Assembly (NCBI GenBank): GCA_029582165.1
Contig: CM055881.1
Location: 24,161,594 to 24,225,593, forward strand
Length of the DNA: 64,000 nucleotides
Direction: 5' to 3'
Source: Portulaca oleracea
Taxonomy: Eukaryota; Streptophyta; Magnoliopsida; Caryophyllales; Portulacaceae
In this document: positions 20,641-31,469 of the stretch, one piece after another
Position numbering within the stretch: the stretch's first letter is position 1
How the letters are laid out: each line of letters starts with the position of its first letter
The notes under the pieces: model-generated
Told to the model about the DNA's origin: nothing
Seen by the model: only the letters and a program-made list of their open reading frames with translations
Database searches by the model: none
Made by a program: the position numbers and the translations under genes

Positions 20641-21974
20641 TGTAGACACCGGGATTTGCACCGAAAAAATTCTGACTCGACAAGACTCGGCAAGTTAATG
20701 GGTCGAACATTAAAATGGATCATTGGGCCCACGATATCGTTAAAACAGGTCTGACAGAACAGGTCAACCCGCATGGAAATTGCGTAGGCTGCATAGCCTT
20801 CATCAGCTCATAGGCTGGCCCAAAACGAGAATCTCGACCATAATAAATGCAAAAGCCGCATAGCCTTTGGGATTAAACACCCGGTCCAGTGCTGACTGCC
20901 AAGTCAGCAATCCGTGTGTTTGATCCCTATAGGCCGCATGACCTTTGCAAATATAATAAAATTTGGCGCTAGAATTCCCAAGAATCCCTTGACCATAGCA
21001 ACATGTGTTTTTGACTCGAATTGACCATTTTATTGCCAAAAGCCGCATGACCTATGAGCTTGCATGGAGGGGCATATTTTTGGGATGTGTCTCTCATCTT
21101 TCCCTCTAAACCTTTCATCCTCCACCTATAAATACCCCACCATTTTCACTCACTCATCACCAACTATCATCATCGTACTACCTAAACTCTCTCCATACTA
21201 TTCTACCTCTCCAATTCTCTCATATAATCACCTTCATTATCATCACATCATCATTCATACACCACCTTTCTCACCATTCTACACTCATCTTTTCATTCAA
21301 GCTTCAAAATCGGGGTCAAGTCAAGGGATCGATCTACATTTCCATCTTATCCATTATCTAGCAAGGTTTGCTTTTCTTTGCTATTGTGATTTAATCATGT
21401 AATTCATGCTTTAATTTTCTTATTTGTACATATTTTGTAAAGAAAACCTTATTATTTTAACATTGCATGATCAAGAATATAATTTCGTGAAATTAATTAA
21501 ACTTCTCCCCACTCTTTTTCATTTCAAGTTCGATTTTAGTAGAGTCTGTTTTTCTAACAGGCGGATTCGAGAATTCTTTTAATTCTCAAATTCGTAACCT
21601 TGCCCCCGGACTTAGAATTCGGGTTCCTAGACCGGAGTCTTTTCTTTATCTTTTGGTTTGTTGATTTCCTTAAATCTGTTGGCAACTCTTTGTTCTTTTA
21701 TAACCTTTTTTTATTAAAAATACACGTTTTTGCATTAAAATACTTAGAAATGATTTGATACCTCTATATTTATCAACCTAAGGCCGACTCAAGAGAAAAC
21801 GGGCATGGAAATCAGTAAAGGCTATGCGGCCTTTGCTAATTTCCACTCATTTTTCTTTGGGCCGGAGAATCGCTGGCCCAACCATGAAATTATTATAAGC
21901 TATGCGGCCTATAATGATTTCTGGCAGCCCATATGTCTTTTCTTTGGCCCGGGTTTGGGAATGGATCGGTAACA
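20641..21974 (+). repeat. Second Tat-like LTR remnant (different family), right end uncertain
   Basis: It begins TGTAGACACCGGGATTTGC, the same first ten bases as the Tat LTRs above. It later has CCCCCGGACTTAGAATTCGG and GACCGGAGTC, which parallel the R/U5 part of those LTRs. A TATA box lies at 21126-21133. Six copies of a near-palindrome are spread through it. Four read AAAGCCGCATAGCCTTT or close variants (20786-20800, 20851-20868, 20931-20946, 21038-21055). Two are in reverse orientation (21817-21835, 21895-21914). No PBS follows, so this is a solo or broken LTR. The end at about 21974 (GGTAACA) is only a guess. Confidence 0.65.
21126..21133 (+). promoter_or_regulatory. TATA box of the second LTR
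   Basis: CTATAAAT lies in a CCACC-CTATAAATACCCC context and is followed by a pyrimidine-rich CACTCACTCATC stretch, as in plant promoters. Confidence 0.55.
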
Positions 21975-22966
21975 AGTCATTGATAAATTATTTTTGTGCA
22001 ATTCGAGTATTTTTATAATAAATAGGTTCGTAAATAAATAACATTTCATCACCCCGAAAATGAATTTCGAAAATTAAAAATATCCTTATTTAAGGATTAA
22101 GCAATCTTAGTTTGCTCCCGATCATTAAGTAGCGCATCCGAAACTATTTCCCTAAACGGGGATTTTTTCCGAGGTACTACATGTAGTAATGTAGGAAAGA
22201 CAACATATGACCTTGAGAAGTAAAGAAAACAACATGCAAAGTGAATGAATGAACCGAACAAGATTCCTCACTTGTCGTCTATGGTCTGACTGCGAGAAAA
22301 CAAGCAGGTGACTTTGTATCTTTCCTATGTACGCATGCAAGTGGTAGCGTTGGTGGGGTGGTGGCAGTGGCAGTGGCAGTGGCGTTGGTGTTGGTGGCTT
22401 GGTGTCTGTAGGAAAAGGAAGGTCAAATTGATGGGGTGGTGGCATTGGTGGCTTGGTGTCTTCAACTTTGATATATGAAGGAAAATGAACTCATGGAGAG
22501 AGGATGGAGGTAGATGAAGGATGGAGGATGGAGGATGATGGGGAGCCAGAGAGACAATAAAGTTAGATAAAGGAGTGAGAGAAAATGTGGGAGGGTAATC
22601 GTACAAATAAGTGAAAGCACGGTAATTAAAAAAATGGCAAAAGTAATTATAAAATTATGGAATAAAAAATTTTAGAACAATATATTAAGACCCTCTTATC
22701 TCTTTTTTTAAATGTGTAGGATTAAATTATGTAAGGTAAGGTAATGAAAGGAAAGCTATGTAAAAACATACTAAAGGTAGATAAATGTCACATAACTTAA
22801 TTTTTTTTTAATTCTTAAATAAATTATGTGCGTTGATTAAAGAATTTTAAATATAAATTATCTAAAACTAAGTCATATTTATTTGGATGGTAAGGTAAGA
22901 TAAGGTAAATTTAAGTTAGGTTAGTTAAGAATAATTTTACCAAGTTAAAGAATATGACCTAAATAT
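21975..22966 (+). other. AT-rich intergenic DNA with GTG-rich simple repeats
   Basis: From 22338 to 22460 there are GGTGGCAGTGGCAGTGGC-type repeats, with GTTGGTGGCTTGGTGTCT given twice. From 22500 to 22545 there is a GGATGGAGGATGGAGGATG repeat. The minus-strand ORFs here are low-complexity by-products. From 22700 to 22760 and 22880 to 22945 there are GGTAAGGTAAGG repeats. No gene is seen. Confidence 0.6.
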
Positions 22967-23173
22967 TTCATCCATCTCAAAATAATTGTCCATTTTAACA
23001 AATTTTGACAGCTAATTAATTATAATAACTCACAAAATGAAACCACTAGCAATAAAAATTATCTCCGTAAATATTATTATCAATAAATTCAAAAATTTTA
23101 TTAAAATAAATTAACAAAGATTAATGGTCAAAATTCATCGAAATAGACATAAATTTGAAATGGAGGTAGTAGT
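22967..23173 (+). mobile_element. Stowaway-like MITE, degenerate
   Basis: The left end CATCCATCTCAAAATAATTG and the reverse complement of the right end (TACTACCTCCATTTCAAAT) resemble each other and the CTCCRTYYCAAAAT ends of plant Stowaway elements. The interior is AT-rich and non-coding. The TA target duplication is not clear-cut. Confidence 0.5.
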
Positions 23174-23177
23174 AAGC

Positions 23178-23209
23178 AACGCCCGTGCCTTGCGTGGGCC
23201 TGTCCTGCT
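23178..23209 (+). mobile_element. Helitron-like 3' terminus
   Basis: The stretch GCCCGTGCCTTGCGTGGGC can form a hairpin of eight pairs (two G-U), followed by CTGTCCTGCTAG and then T. A GC-rich hairpin shortly before CTRR with insertion before T is the Helitron 3' end pattern. The 5' end was not located. Confidence 0.5.
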
Positions 23210-23210
23210 A

Positions 23211-23749
23211 GTAATAGTAAAAGAGAACAAAGCTTGTGTTGTGATAATTTTTCTTTTGCTGGTTGGGGTATTGGGCTGGCCCAATTCAATCTCATAATTA
23301 AATTGCACTATATGTTGTTCCTACAAATATCATTAGCTTCATCTTCCACCACCCTCTTTCATCCCCACTTTTCATCCTCATCTTAGGTTCAATGTCACGA
23401 TTGGATTGGTGGATTGTGATGAATTTCTTTTTTTTTTTGATTTTATTGTTGTTACAAGATAAACTTAAAACTATTTTTTCTTTATTCTCAAAGAAAATTG
23501 ATAAATTTACTGTATACAAATAATAAAGATATTAAGTTCTAAATTATAGTTCAATTTTTCTAAAAGTTATAATTATATATTTTTAAGTTGTTGAAAAGGA
23601 AAGGTTTCTTACCATTCAAAATTTATATAAAAATTATTTTTAATTTACATCTTTTCATAAATATAAAATTATACATAAAATTTATTTTTTTAATCAAGGC
23701 AATATGATTAGGCTTCATTCTTTTATGCAGTTGGTTGCGGTGTGGTTAG
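23211..23749 (+). other. AT-rich spacer
   Basis: This non-coding AT-rich DNA includes GGGCTGGCCCAATTC near 23272 and nothing that looks like a gene. Confidence 0.5.
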
Positions 23750-24634
23750 ACCTGGGTAATGGGCCGGGGACTCGCCTGGGCAATGGGCCCGAAAAATAGC
23801 GGGTCAAGGTCACATTTTTTGAAGGCGGCCCGGCTCGGCCCGAAAAGACCGGGGCCCCGATGAGTAGACGGGTCGGGCTCGGGCCGAGGTTCTGTGACCC
23901 ATCCCGGCCCGCTGACCCGCTCATATATGTTAGAAAAAATCCAGAAAACCCATTACAATTAGGGTTTTATGCGCCTCATTGCCTCATCCCTCGCGCCTCT
24001 CACTTCCTCTTTCTTTTTGAGTTTCTGTCTCTGAGTTCTCTCTGTGCGACTCTCTCTGTTCGACTCTCTCAGATGCTCGACTCTCTCTGAGTTCTCTCTC
24101 TGCTCGATCTCTCTAATGCTCGACTCTCTCTGACATCGACTCTCTCGGAGTTCTCACTTCTTCAGCAGCACGCAAAAAACCCATTACAATTAGGGTTTTG
24201 TAATCTGCACGTCGACCTGGTTCTGCAGCATGCAGGTAACGTCGATTTGGTTCTGTAATCTTCGTCCTAATCTTTGTATCTTTCTGGTATGTTTCGATTT
24301 GTTTCGATTTGTTTAGTTTACACCAGGCATTGATTTGTTGGTTCTGTGTTTGAAGTTTGAAGTTTATTTTACTAGAATTTTGTTTCTGCTTGTTTTACTT
24401 AAATTCCTCAAGCATTTGAAGGCCTTCTTGCTTGATTCTTACTACTCCACACACGCAAATGGCAGCGGAAGTGGAAAATGAAGAAATATGTGATAATTAG
24501 TAGGATTATAAATTAGTAGCATTTAAATTTCTCAAAGTTATGTTCATGCCTTTGTAGCATTTATATTCATCAAAGTTATTTTCATGTCTCTGTAGGATTC
24601 TTGCTAACTATGATTTTTTCCCCTTTTTGCAGCT

Positions 24635-26777
24635 ATGGAGACGGGAAGTGGTTCGGGTTTTCCACAATCTACATCAGTACACCAAGATTCACAAGCACCA
24701 CATGAGGATGGTTTCACCGAGTATGAACAAGCACCAAAGAGGCAAAGACAAGTGTCCAAGGTATGAAACGATTTCGAAAAAATTCGTGGTAGAATTGAAA
24801 AGGAAGATAAAGCAAAATGCAAACATTGTTCTGAATTGGTGAGTGCATATAGTAAAAATGGGACTACTCATCTAAAACGACATTTAGATAGATGTCCTAA
24901 AAAGATGAATCATGATATTAGGAGTTATATGTTGGGATCTAAAACAAATGCTGATGGCTCAACTGTTTTGAGTAATTGGAAGTATGATGATGCTCGTGGT
25001 AAGAGGCTTATAGTGTCGTACTTGGTTGAAGATTCACGCCCTTTTGAAACTGTTGAGAGGAGAGGATTTCACAAGATGAAAAAAGGGTTCAATCCAAGAT
25101 TTAAACCTTTTAGTAGGCACACCGCAAGGAGAGAGCTTTTTAATTTGTATGCAAAAGAGAGAGACAATGTGAGGGATTTAATTCATAATGCACCGGGGAG
25201 AGTGGCATTGACAACTGATAATTGGAGAAATGATAGCACTTCTGAGGAGTATATTTGTGTGACTGCACACTTTATAGATGCTAATTAGAAATTGCAAAAG
25301 AGAATCTTGAGGTTTAGGTGCTTGGTTCCTCCTTATGATGCCACTTGCATTTCTGATGAGATTATTTTGTTTTTACGACAATGGGGGTTGGAGCACAAGC
25401 TTCTTACAATCACCACTGATAATGCTTCATATAATTTGCCTATGGTGAATCATATCAAACAACATGTACTAACAAAAAGCAAACTTGTGGGTGGAGGTGC
25501 TTTTTTTCATATTCGTTGTTGTGCTCATATTCTGAATATAATTGTGCAACTTGGATTGAATTTGTTGTCAAACATTCTCACTTGTATTCATAATATGGTG
25601 AAGTGCATTGATAGATCTCCTGTTAGAAATAAAAAGTTTTTTGATGTGGCGGAGAAGAATTTTGACTTGGCAACTAATAAGAGGTTTAGGCCTGATATGC
25701 CTGTTAGGTGGAATTCTACTTACATGTTTCTTGATCGTGTGCTTTACTATAAAGATGTGTTCATCTATTGTGTTGAAAGGGATGGTGCTGTGAGATCCCT
25801 TGCACCTTCATTGGATGATTGGGAGAAAATTCGTTATGTGCATAACTTTTTGAAGGTGTTTTATCTTGTGACCAATATATTTTCTGCTGCCAAGTCTCCT
25901 ACTTCGAACTGGTATGTCTATGGGGTTTGGAAGATCCAAACTGCTTTAAAGGACATGGCTTTGGTCCCTGATTATTTTTTTGAATTTGCTAATATGGTGC
26001 GAGACATGCCAAGTAAGTTTGACAAGTATTGGGGTGAGTATAATATAGTGCTGAGTTGTGCTACAGTCTTGGACCCTCGATACAAGGTGCAATTTTTGAA
26101 GTTCACTTATTTCAAGATATATGGAACTGAAGGTATGGATGATCATATTAAGAATGTCATTAATTGTCTTAGAAATTGGTATGAGGAGTATTGCCAAGGT
26201 TCTTCTTCTAGGGATGCGGCGGGTGAAAATGTTGCAACTTCTGGTTCCTCAAGTAGCAACATGCCTAGCGAAAACAACCACGGTGATCTTGTTGATTATG
26301 TTAACTATGTCACTCAAGAGAGAGAAACTTTCCAAGTTGGTAAGAATGAGCTTGATGAGTATTTACAGGAAGGAGTCAAAAGTGTACATGAAGATTTGGA
26401 CATATTGGATTATTGGTTCAAGACTTCGGCTAGGTTTCCGAATCTTTCAGATTTGGCTCGTGACATATTGACTGTAACCTCTGAATCAACTTTTAGCATT
26501 GGTGGGAAAACAATAACCCCTACAAGAAGCTCCTTGAAGCTGAAGACTGTGCAAGCTTTAGTTGGTCTTCGTGATTGAATGTTAGCAATGGGAGAAGGTA
26601 ATTAACTTATATGAATCATTTGTAAATTTTAAGTTATTTATTTGATATTTAAATGTTTATCTAATAGTTTTGTATTTTAATTTCTTTAATGGTGAATATG
26701 TAGATGATAGTATCTCAAGCAGTGATGATAATGATGAAGATGGAGATGAAGAAGACGAAGTCGTGGTTCTTGAATAA
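24635..26777 (+). pseudogene. hAT transposase with three Trp-to-stop changes
   Basis: A 5' UTR intron (24236-24632, CAG|GTAACG to TGCAG) precedes the ATG at 24635. The frame then reads without a frameshift to 26597, then an intron (26598-26703), then a final exon ending in DEEDEVVVLE and TAA at 26775-26777. A BED zinc finger (CKHCSELV, HLKRHLDRC) is followed by the catalytic core and the C-terminal hAT dimerisation region (STFSIGGKTITPTRSSLK, ALVGLRD). In-frame stops are TGA at 24764, TAG at 25286 and TGA at 26576. Each lies where hAT transposases usually have Trp (BED start, IDANWKL-type segment, RDW-type segment). The protein would bind the ends and excise the element. Confidence 0.9.
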
Positions 26778-26940
26778 TGTAAGATGGAAATATTTTGAAT
26801 ATTGGTTTTTTATTTGATAGTTATTTATTTGATATTTAAATGTTTATCTAATAATTATTCATTTGATATTTAAATGTTTATCTAATAGTTCTTGAAGTCA
26901 TGGAGATGATGATGATGGAGATGAAGATGGAGTGAACAAG
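26636..26940 (+). repeat. Duplicated segments in the 3' part of the hAT element
   Basis: TTTGATATTTAAATGTTTAT followed by CTAATA occurs three times (about 26641, 26828 and 26870). It is followed by GATGATGATGGAGATGAAG-type repeats that echo the acidic last exon. This points to local duplication at the end of the transposase gene. Confidence 0.65.
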
Positions 26941-27435
26941 GATGATGAGATGAGGAAGATCAAATTGTTATTTGGTCTATTGTTGTGAGAATTTGAACAT
27001 TGAACTTTTATTTGGACTTGAACTTTTATTTTGGTTTGTTTAAGTGTTGTAGAACAATTTAAATTTCAAGTTTTTTTTTGTATGTTTGAATTTCGGAATG
27101 TTGAATGTTATATCCAGATTCCAGGATTCCAGGTGGTTGCGCGTTATGGAATTAGGTGGTCAATTATTGTTGAAATCAGCTTTAAAATGCAAGGAATATT
27201 CATTTTTTTGTTATCCAGAAAAATCTAGGTTGCATAATTACCGGCCCGTTAAACCGGCCCGCGGCCCACCGGGTCAGGGCGCGTTATGGTAGTTGGTGTG
27301 GCTTACATTCCCCCCTATAAGAGGAAAACATCTCCAGATATGGGTACTTTCTTATCCAACTTCCGTTGGCCATTTAGCAACCACTCTCCCTAAAATAGCA
27401 ACTAGCCTTTTAGTCGAGATATAGGCAAAAGACCT

Positions 27436-29052
27436 TTGAATAAAGTTAAGGAACATTCGGTGGAAGTCCGTCGCAATATCAACCTCTCGTTCCTAGGGAA
27501 AATTCTGAATAGAAGGCATTGGGAGCCAAAGAAAATAGAAGTGTTGGCCAACAAACATTGGGGGCTCAAGGGTTTGGTTGTTGTAGAGAGAGTTCCGAGG
27601 GATAATTTTATGTTTAAGTTCGTCCTCTCGGAGGAGGTGGACGTTTCGTATCTGATCAAAGCTCATAATGTAACTTTAGATGGTTCTCTTTTGGTGTTAA
27701 ATACTGTGGAGAGTTGGGAGTCCTAGAAAGGCTAAACTTTTGGAGTACTTTGTTTTGGGTTCAAGTGGAAGGTCTCCCTTTCAAGTATAGGAGGGCGAAC
27801 GTGCTAAAAGAACTAGCTAAGGTTATAGTGATGAAGGTTAGAGTTGGAGTTTGAGAAGATCACAACCCGTCTCAAGTAAAGATGAAGGTCAGAGTGAAGG
27901 TGGATCTTAGGAAACCCCTTGCCTCGGGAGCCTTCCTTAAGCTCCAAAGGGGTCACCCGATTTGGATTCGCTTTAGATATGAGGGGCTCTTCATTTTCTG
28001 TAAGAAGTGTGGTCATGTGGGATACCATATGAAAGAATGCAAAGCTACGATCCTTAATGATGCAAAAGGGATTATTGATATGTTCCACTCTTGGGAGAAA
28101 CAAGGGTTTGAGGTCCTGCCGAGTAAGGAACCCTTGTTTTGCAACAAGATTTTTGCGTTCCCACCCATAGAGCCGTTCACAACTACCCAATTGGTTAGAG
28201 GATGCCCTATTTTTACAAGGGTTTTACCGGAGGAACACCAGCAAACAACGCTCAAATAGGAAGAACCTATTCTTCAGGTAGCCCCGACCAGAGGACCGGT
28301 GGTGCTGGTCTGGATTTAGTTCAAGAGGAAGCTGATAGGAAAAGGAAGAGAACGTCGGAGGAAGAGGGTAGTAGCCGGTCCAATTTGCATGGCATGCATG
28401 CAATGTTTACGGCAGCAGCCGAACTCATCAGGATGGAACGACTGGGGAAAAAAGCACGAATTGAGGTTAATCATGGGCAAGCAGGTGCCGCCAGTGACGT
28501 GGGTCATTAACTCAAAAGGGATTTCATTTGAGGGCCCCTGGCCCTGAGGAGATCGCGGGCCAGGATATGGTTGGGAAAAGGCCGACTCCTGTCTGGCCCA
28601 ATATAGATATTCTCAACTCTTTGGATAATTTAAAGGAGGGCCTACGTGCACAAGGTCAGTATCAGCAACAGAAAGTGCAGACTAACAGAGGTGGGGCTTT
28701 CATCACTTTGGATTTAATGCCTTTGACTTCCGAGCCACAGACATCCGACATAGGAAGCACCCCGAACAGACCCATTATTATAGACCTCACACCCGAGGAA
28801 AGGGGATCTGATGAAAAGATTTGTGAAGGATTTCAAGGGGATGTTCTGCAGGGGGAGCCAACCGCTATTTATACCCCCAAATTTTTGGATCTGAATATAG
28901 ATCTCAATCAGTCGTTAGGAGTTCCAGGGAGTAACTCTGTTTGTGCGGATTTTTCGTACCAAAGTGGGAGTAAGATGAAGAAGGGAGGACAAAAGAGGAA
29001 AGCAGTGGAGTTTGAGGTCAATATGGAGCAAGCTTCTCAAGAAATAGGGTAA
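27436..29052 (+). pseudogene. LINE ORF1, RNA-binding/zinc-knuckle protein
   Basis: The first piece (27436-27726) matches the DUF4283-type region of plant LINE ORF1 (WGLKGLVVVERVPRDNFMFK). Out-of-frame remains of an FWVQVEGLPFKYRR-like segment follow. The next piece (27882-28259) has PIWIRFRYEGLFIFCKKCGH with a CCHC knuckle, C-X2-C-X4-H-X4-C. A charged, low-complexity C-terminal part runs through 28202-28510 and 28528-29052 (FLDLNIDLNQSLG). At least three frame breaks are present. ORF1 proteins coat LINE RNA. Confidence 0.75.
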
Positions 29053-29572
29053 GAAGGCAACCATAAAATAAAAATGCACATTGTGTATAACGCCGTGCAT
29101 GAGGAAAGAATGACAATGGAAGTCGAACAGGGGGCGGAGGAGGGCCAGGAGGCGTGGGAAGGAAGTGATGGTGCCGAAAATTCGAGTGAAGAGGGCATTA
29201 GCTCAAGCTAGAAAAGGCAGAAACTCAAGCTGAGCAGGACTGTTAGCCTTAATATACAGTCACCATGGCGGAGGGCTAAAGGAGTTCAGAACCCCAAAGA
29301 GAAAGGCAGTGTATCTACCAAAGCTAGGTACAATAAATTCCCTGGCTGTCGACCACTTGTACAAGAGAGAAGACAATGGGGGAATATACACTTCACTGCC
29401 CAAGAGGTTCAAGCAGGCAGAGCTGGACAATTTATGGGTCTCGGGTGGGATACTGAGGCGAGTGGAAGACGAAAAACAAACAATGGACTCATCAAAGGAA
29501 GCACAGCCAATTGGAAACCAGAGGCATCTAAGGCGCAGAGGACCAGCCGCTTAAGGTTCCCGATGTATCCAT
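29053..29572 (+). other. LINE inter-ORF region
   Basis: This purine-rich stretch lies between ORF1 and the first recognisable endonuclease codons. A short frame at 29309-29554 has no recognised domain. It is probably a decayed end of ORF1. Confidence 0.5.
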
Positions 29573-31469
29573 AAAGATCTATGTCTGGAATTGCAGAAGG
29601 GTAGGTGAAGCGAAGACCTCTGTAATTCCCTACCTAAAATGGATTCTTCACACCTGTCAATTGGATGTTTTATGTCTTCTTAAATGTAAAACTTCTATTG
29701 AGTCTGTTGTTAGGAAGTTAGCATGTCTGAAGTTAAAGTTTGTTTCGGGTACTGATGCTAGAGGAAGGAGTGGGGGGATCAATGTCTTCTGTAAGCCGGG
29801 GTTGGATTTGTTGCCAGTTTATGTTTCTTGCAATGTACTACTTTGTTCAATGAATGAAAGTCAAGGGGCTATGTTCTACTACTGCTTTGTTTATGGACAC
29901 CCAGAATTCCATAAAAGACAAGAGGTTTGGGATGAACTCGCACAACAATGTAAAGACCTGGATTACCCTGTGGTATTTTTGGGAGACTTTAATCAAGTTG
30001 AGTTCAATCATCAAAAATTAGGGGGATCAAGGCAAATCCCTGGAAGTGAAGTGTTTCAGAAATTCCGAAGTGATCTTTTGTTGGTAGACATTCCGGCCAC
30101 TGGCACACAGTATACTTGGACGAATGGGAGGGAAGAACCCAATTTGATCATGGAAACCCTAGATAGAGGGTACATGAACCAGCTAGGAGGAGCAACCATA
30201 CCAGACGCTTTCATTTAGAATCTACCAGCTCTTTTTTCATATCATAGCCCGATTGTGTTCAACTCGAAACCAGTCCAGAACTCTAAGAAATATAGAGGTT
30301 ATCGCATTGAAGTATGGGCTATTAATTCATCTGAATTAATCGGCCTGTTGAGCTCGGAATGGGCTGGGAGCCCAAGAAGACCAGGGAGTGTGTTTGATGT
30401 TGTGAAAGATCTGAAAAATCTGAGGCTGAAATGCAAGGAATGGACCCTGAATTGGAAAAAATACCGAGAAGGGCCTGTTGAAGATAGTATCTGGAAGGTG
30501 TGCTAAGCACAAAAGCATATGGGCAACTGGACGAGCGAGTCGGGCCCAGATAGTGAGGCCGATCTTATTCTGCAAATGTTGGGCCTCTCAGATTTGGCTC
30601 TTGGGGCTTCTGCGAAGCAAAATAAAAAGCGGAGGAAGCTGTCAAGCTATCCACAAATTACTGGGCCCAACGCTCAAAAATCAACTGGCTACGAGGAGGT
30701 GACCGTACCACTAACCTATTCTTCAAGCAGTTCAAGTACAAGAAAACATGTATAAGGGTGAAGGGCCTGGAGGTGCAGGGTAAGGGATGGACGGATATGG
30801 AAGAGGAGATGTTAGGAGAGGCAACCTCGTACATCAAAAAATTGTTTTCTGATAGCTCGCCTAACGGCGCTATAAAGAATAGAGCGTGGAAACGTATTTT
30901 TGATGAGTACCACAAGCGCCTATCAGAGGAGCATTTACAGGGATTTTACAGAAAAAGAGGTCATGGAGGCCTTAAAGCAAATGGGGAATTTGAAAGCCCC
31001 TGATCCTGATGGTTTACTGACCGTTTTTTTCTAAAGAATTTGTAGCCTGCTATTGGCCAAGAGGTCACAGCAGCGGTGCTAAAGATGCTCAACTCTGGTT
31101 CCATCTTGAAGGAGATCAACCTTACTCACATAAATTTGATCCCAAAGATTGATTGTCCTACTTAGATGTCTGACTTCAAGCCGATAAGTCTATGCAACGT
31201 CTTCCATAAATTATTTTCTAGTTGTCTAGTAAACCGATTGAGACCAATCTTGAAGGGCTTAATCGATGAAGCCCAGAATGCGTTTGTCAAAGGGCGGATT
31301 ATTGGTGATAGTTGTTTGGTGGCACACAAAGTGCTTCATTGTATTAAAGAAAGGAAACAAGGTGCCAAACTGGGGGTTATAAAAGTGGACATAAGCAAGG
31401 CCTACGACAGAATTAGCTGGAGTTTCTTGAAAGATGTCCTTCAGAGATTACAGTTCCCTCCATGCTGGT
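29573..31469 (+). pseudogene. LINE ORF2, 5' part: endonuclease and start of reverse transcriptase
   Basis: The apurinic-type endonuclease starts near 29578 (VWNCRRVGEAKTSVIPYLKW). It shows RGRSGGINVF, VFLGDFNQVEF and QYTWTNGR. The final SDHSPI-like segment is decayed (SYHSPIVF near 30238). RT remains include LKAPDPDG (about 30990), SDFKPISLCNVFHKLFSSCL, AFVKGRIIGDSCLVAHK and IKVDISKAYDRISW, which carries the first catalytic Asp. Many stops interrupt the frame. The nested LTR element begins directly after the FPPCW codons. Confidence 0.82.
31465..31469 (+). other. Left target-site copy of the nested Athila-type element
   Basis: CTGGT here corresponds to CTAGG at 39282-39286 (three of five bases equal). 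The LINE RT coding sense is continuous across the two flanks, so the site is placed with confidence even though the duplication has diverged. Confidence 0.5.

Larger units (their letters stand above)
23750..27290 (+). mobile_element. hAT DNA transposon, 3' end degraded
   Basis: The left end TAGACCTGGGTAATGGGCC resembles terminal repeats of plant hAT elements. It is followed by a 160-base GC-rich subterminal region with repeated CGGCCCG and CGGGTCGGG words. The interior carries a BED-type hAT transposase gene. On the right, GC-rich subterminal words recur at 27240-27280 (CCGGCCCG, CACCGGGTCAGG) but no matching terminal repeat is seen, so the right end is eroded or cut. The segment AACCCATTACAATTAGGGTT appears twice (about 23946 and 24179) and includes a telo-box-like AGGGTTT. 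Confidence 0.75.

Noticed and set aside
22152..22606. Minus-strand Pro-rich protein genes
   Set aside because: They are translations of GTG/GGA simple repeats with no start context or domain.
24635..26777. Stop-codon recoding or selenocysteine-like readthrough in the hAT transposase
   Set aside because: Two different stop codons are involved and each is explained by a single G-to-A at a Trp codon; nonsense mutation is simpler.
27280..27300. GGTGTGGY as an 8 bp target duplication of the coding hAT (23740 and 27294)
   Set aside because: The right copy is not preceded by a matching terminal repeat and has a mismatch; chance similarity cannot be excluded.
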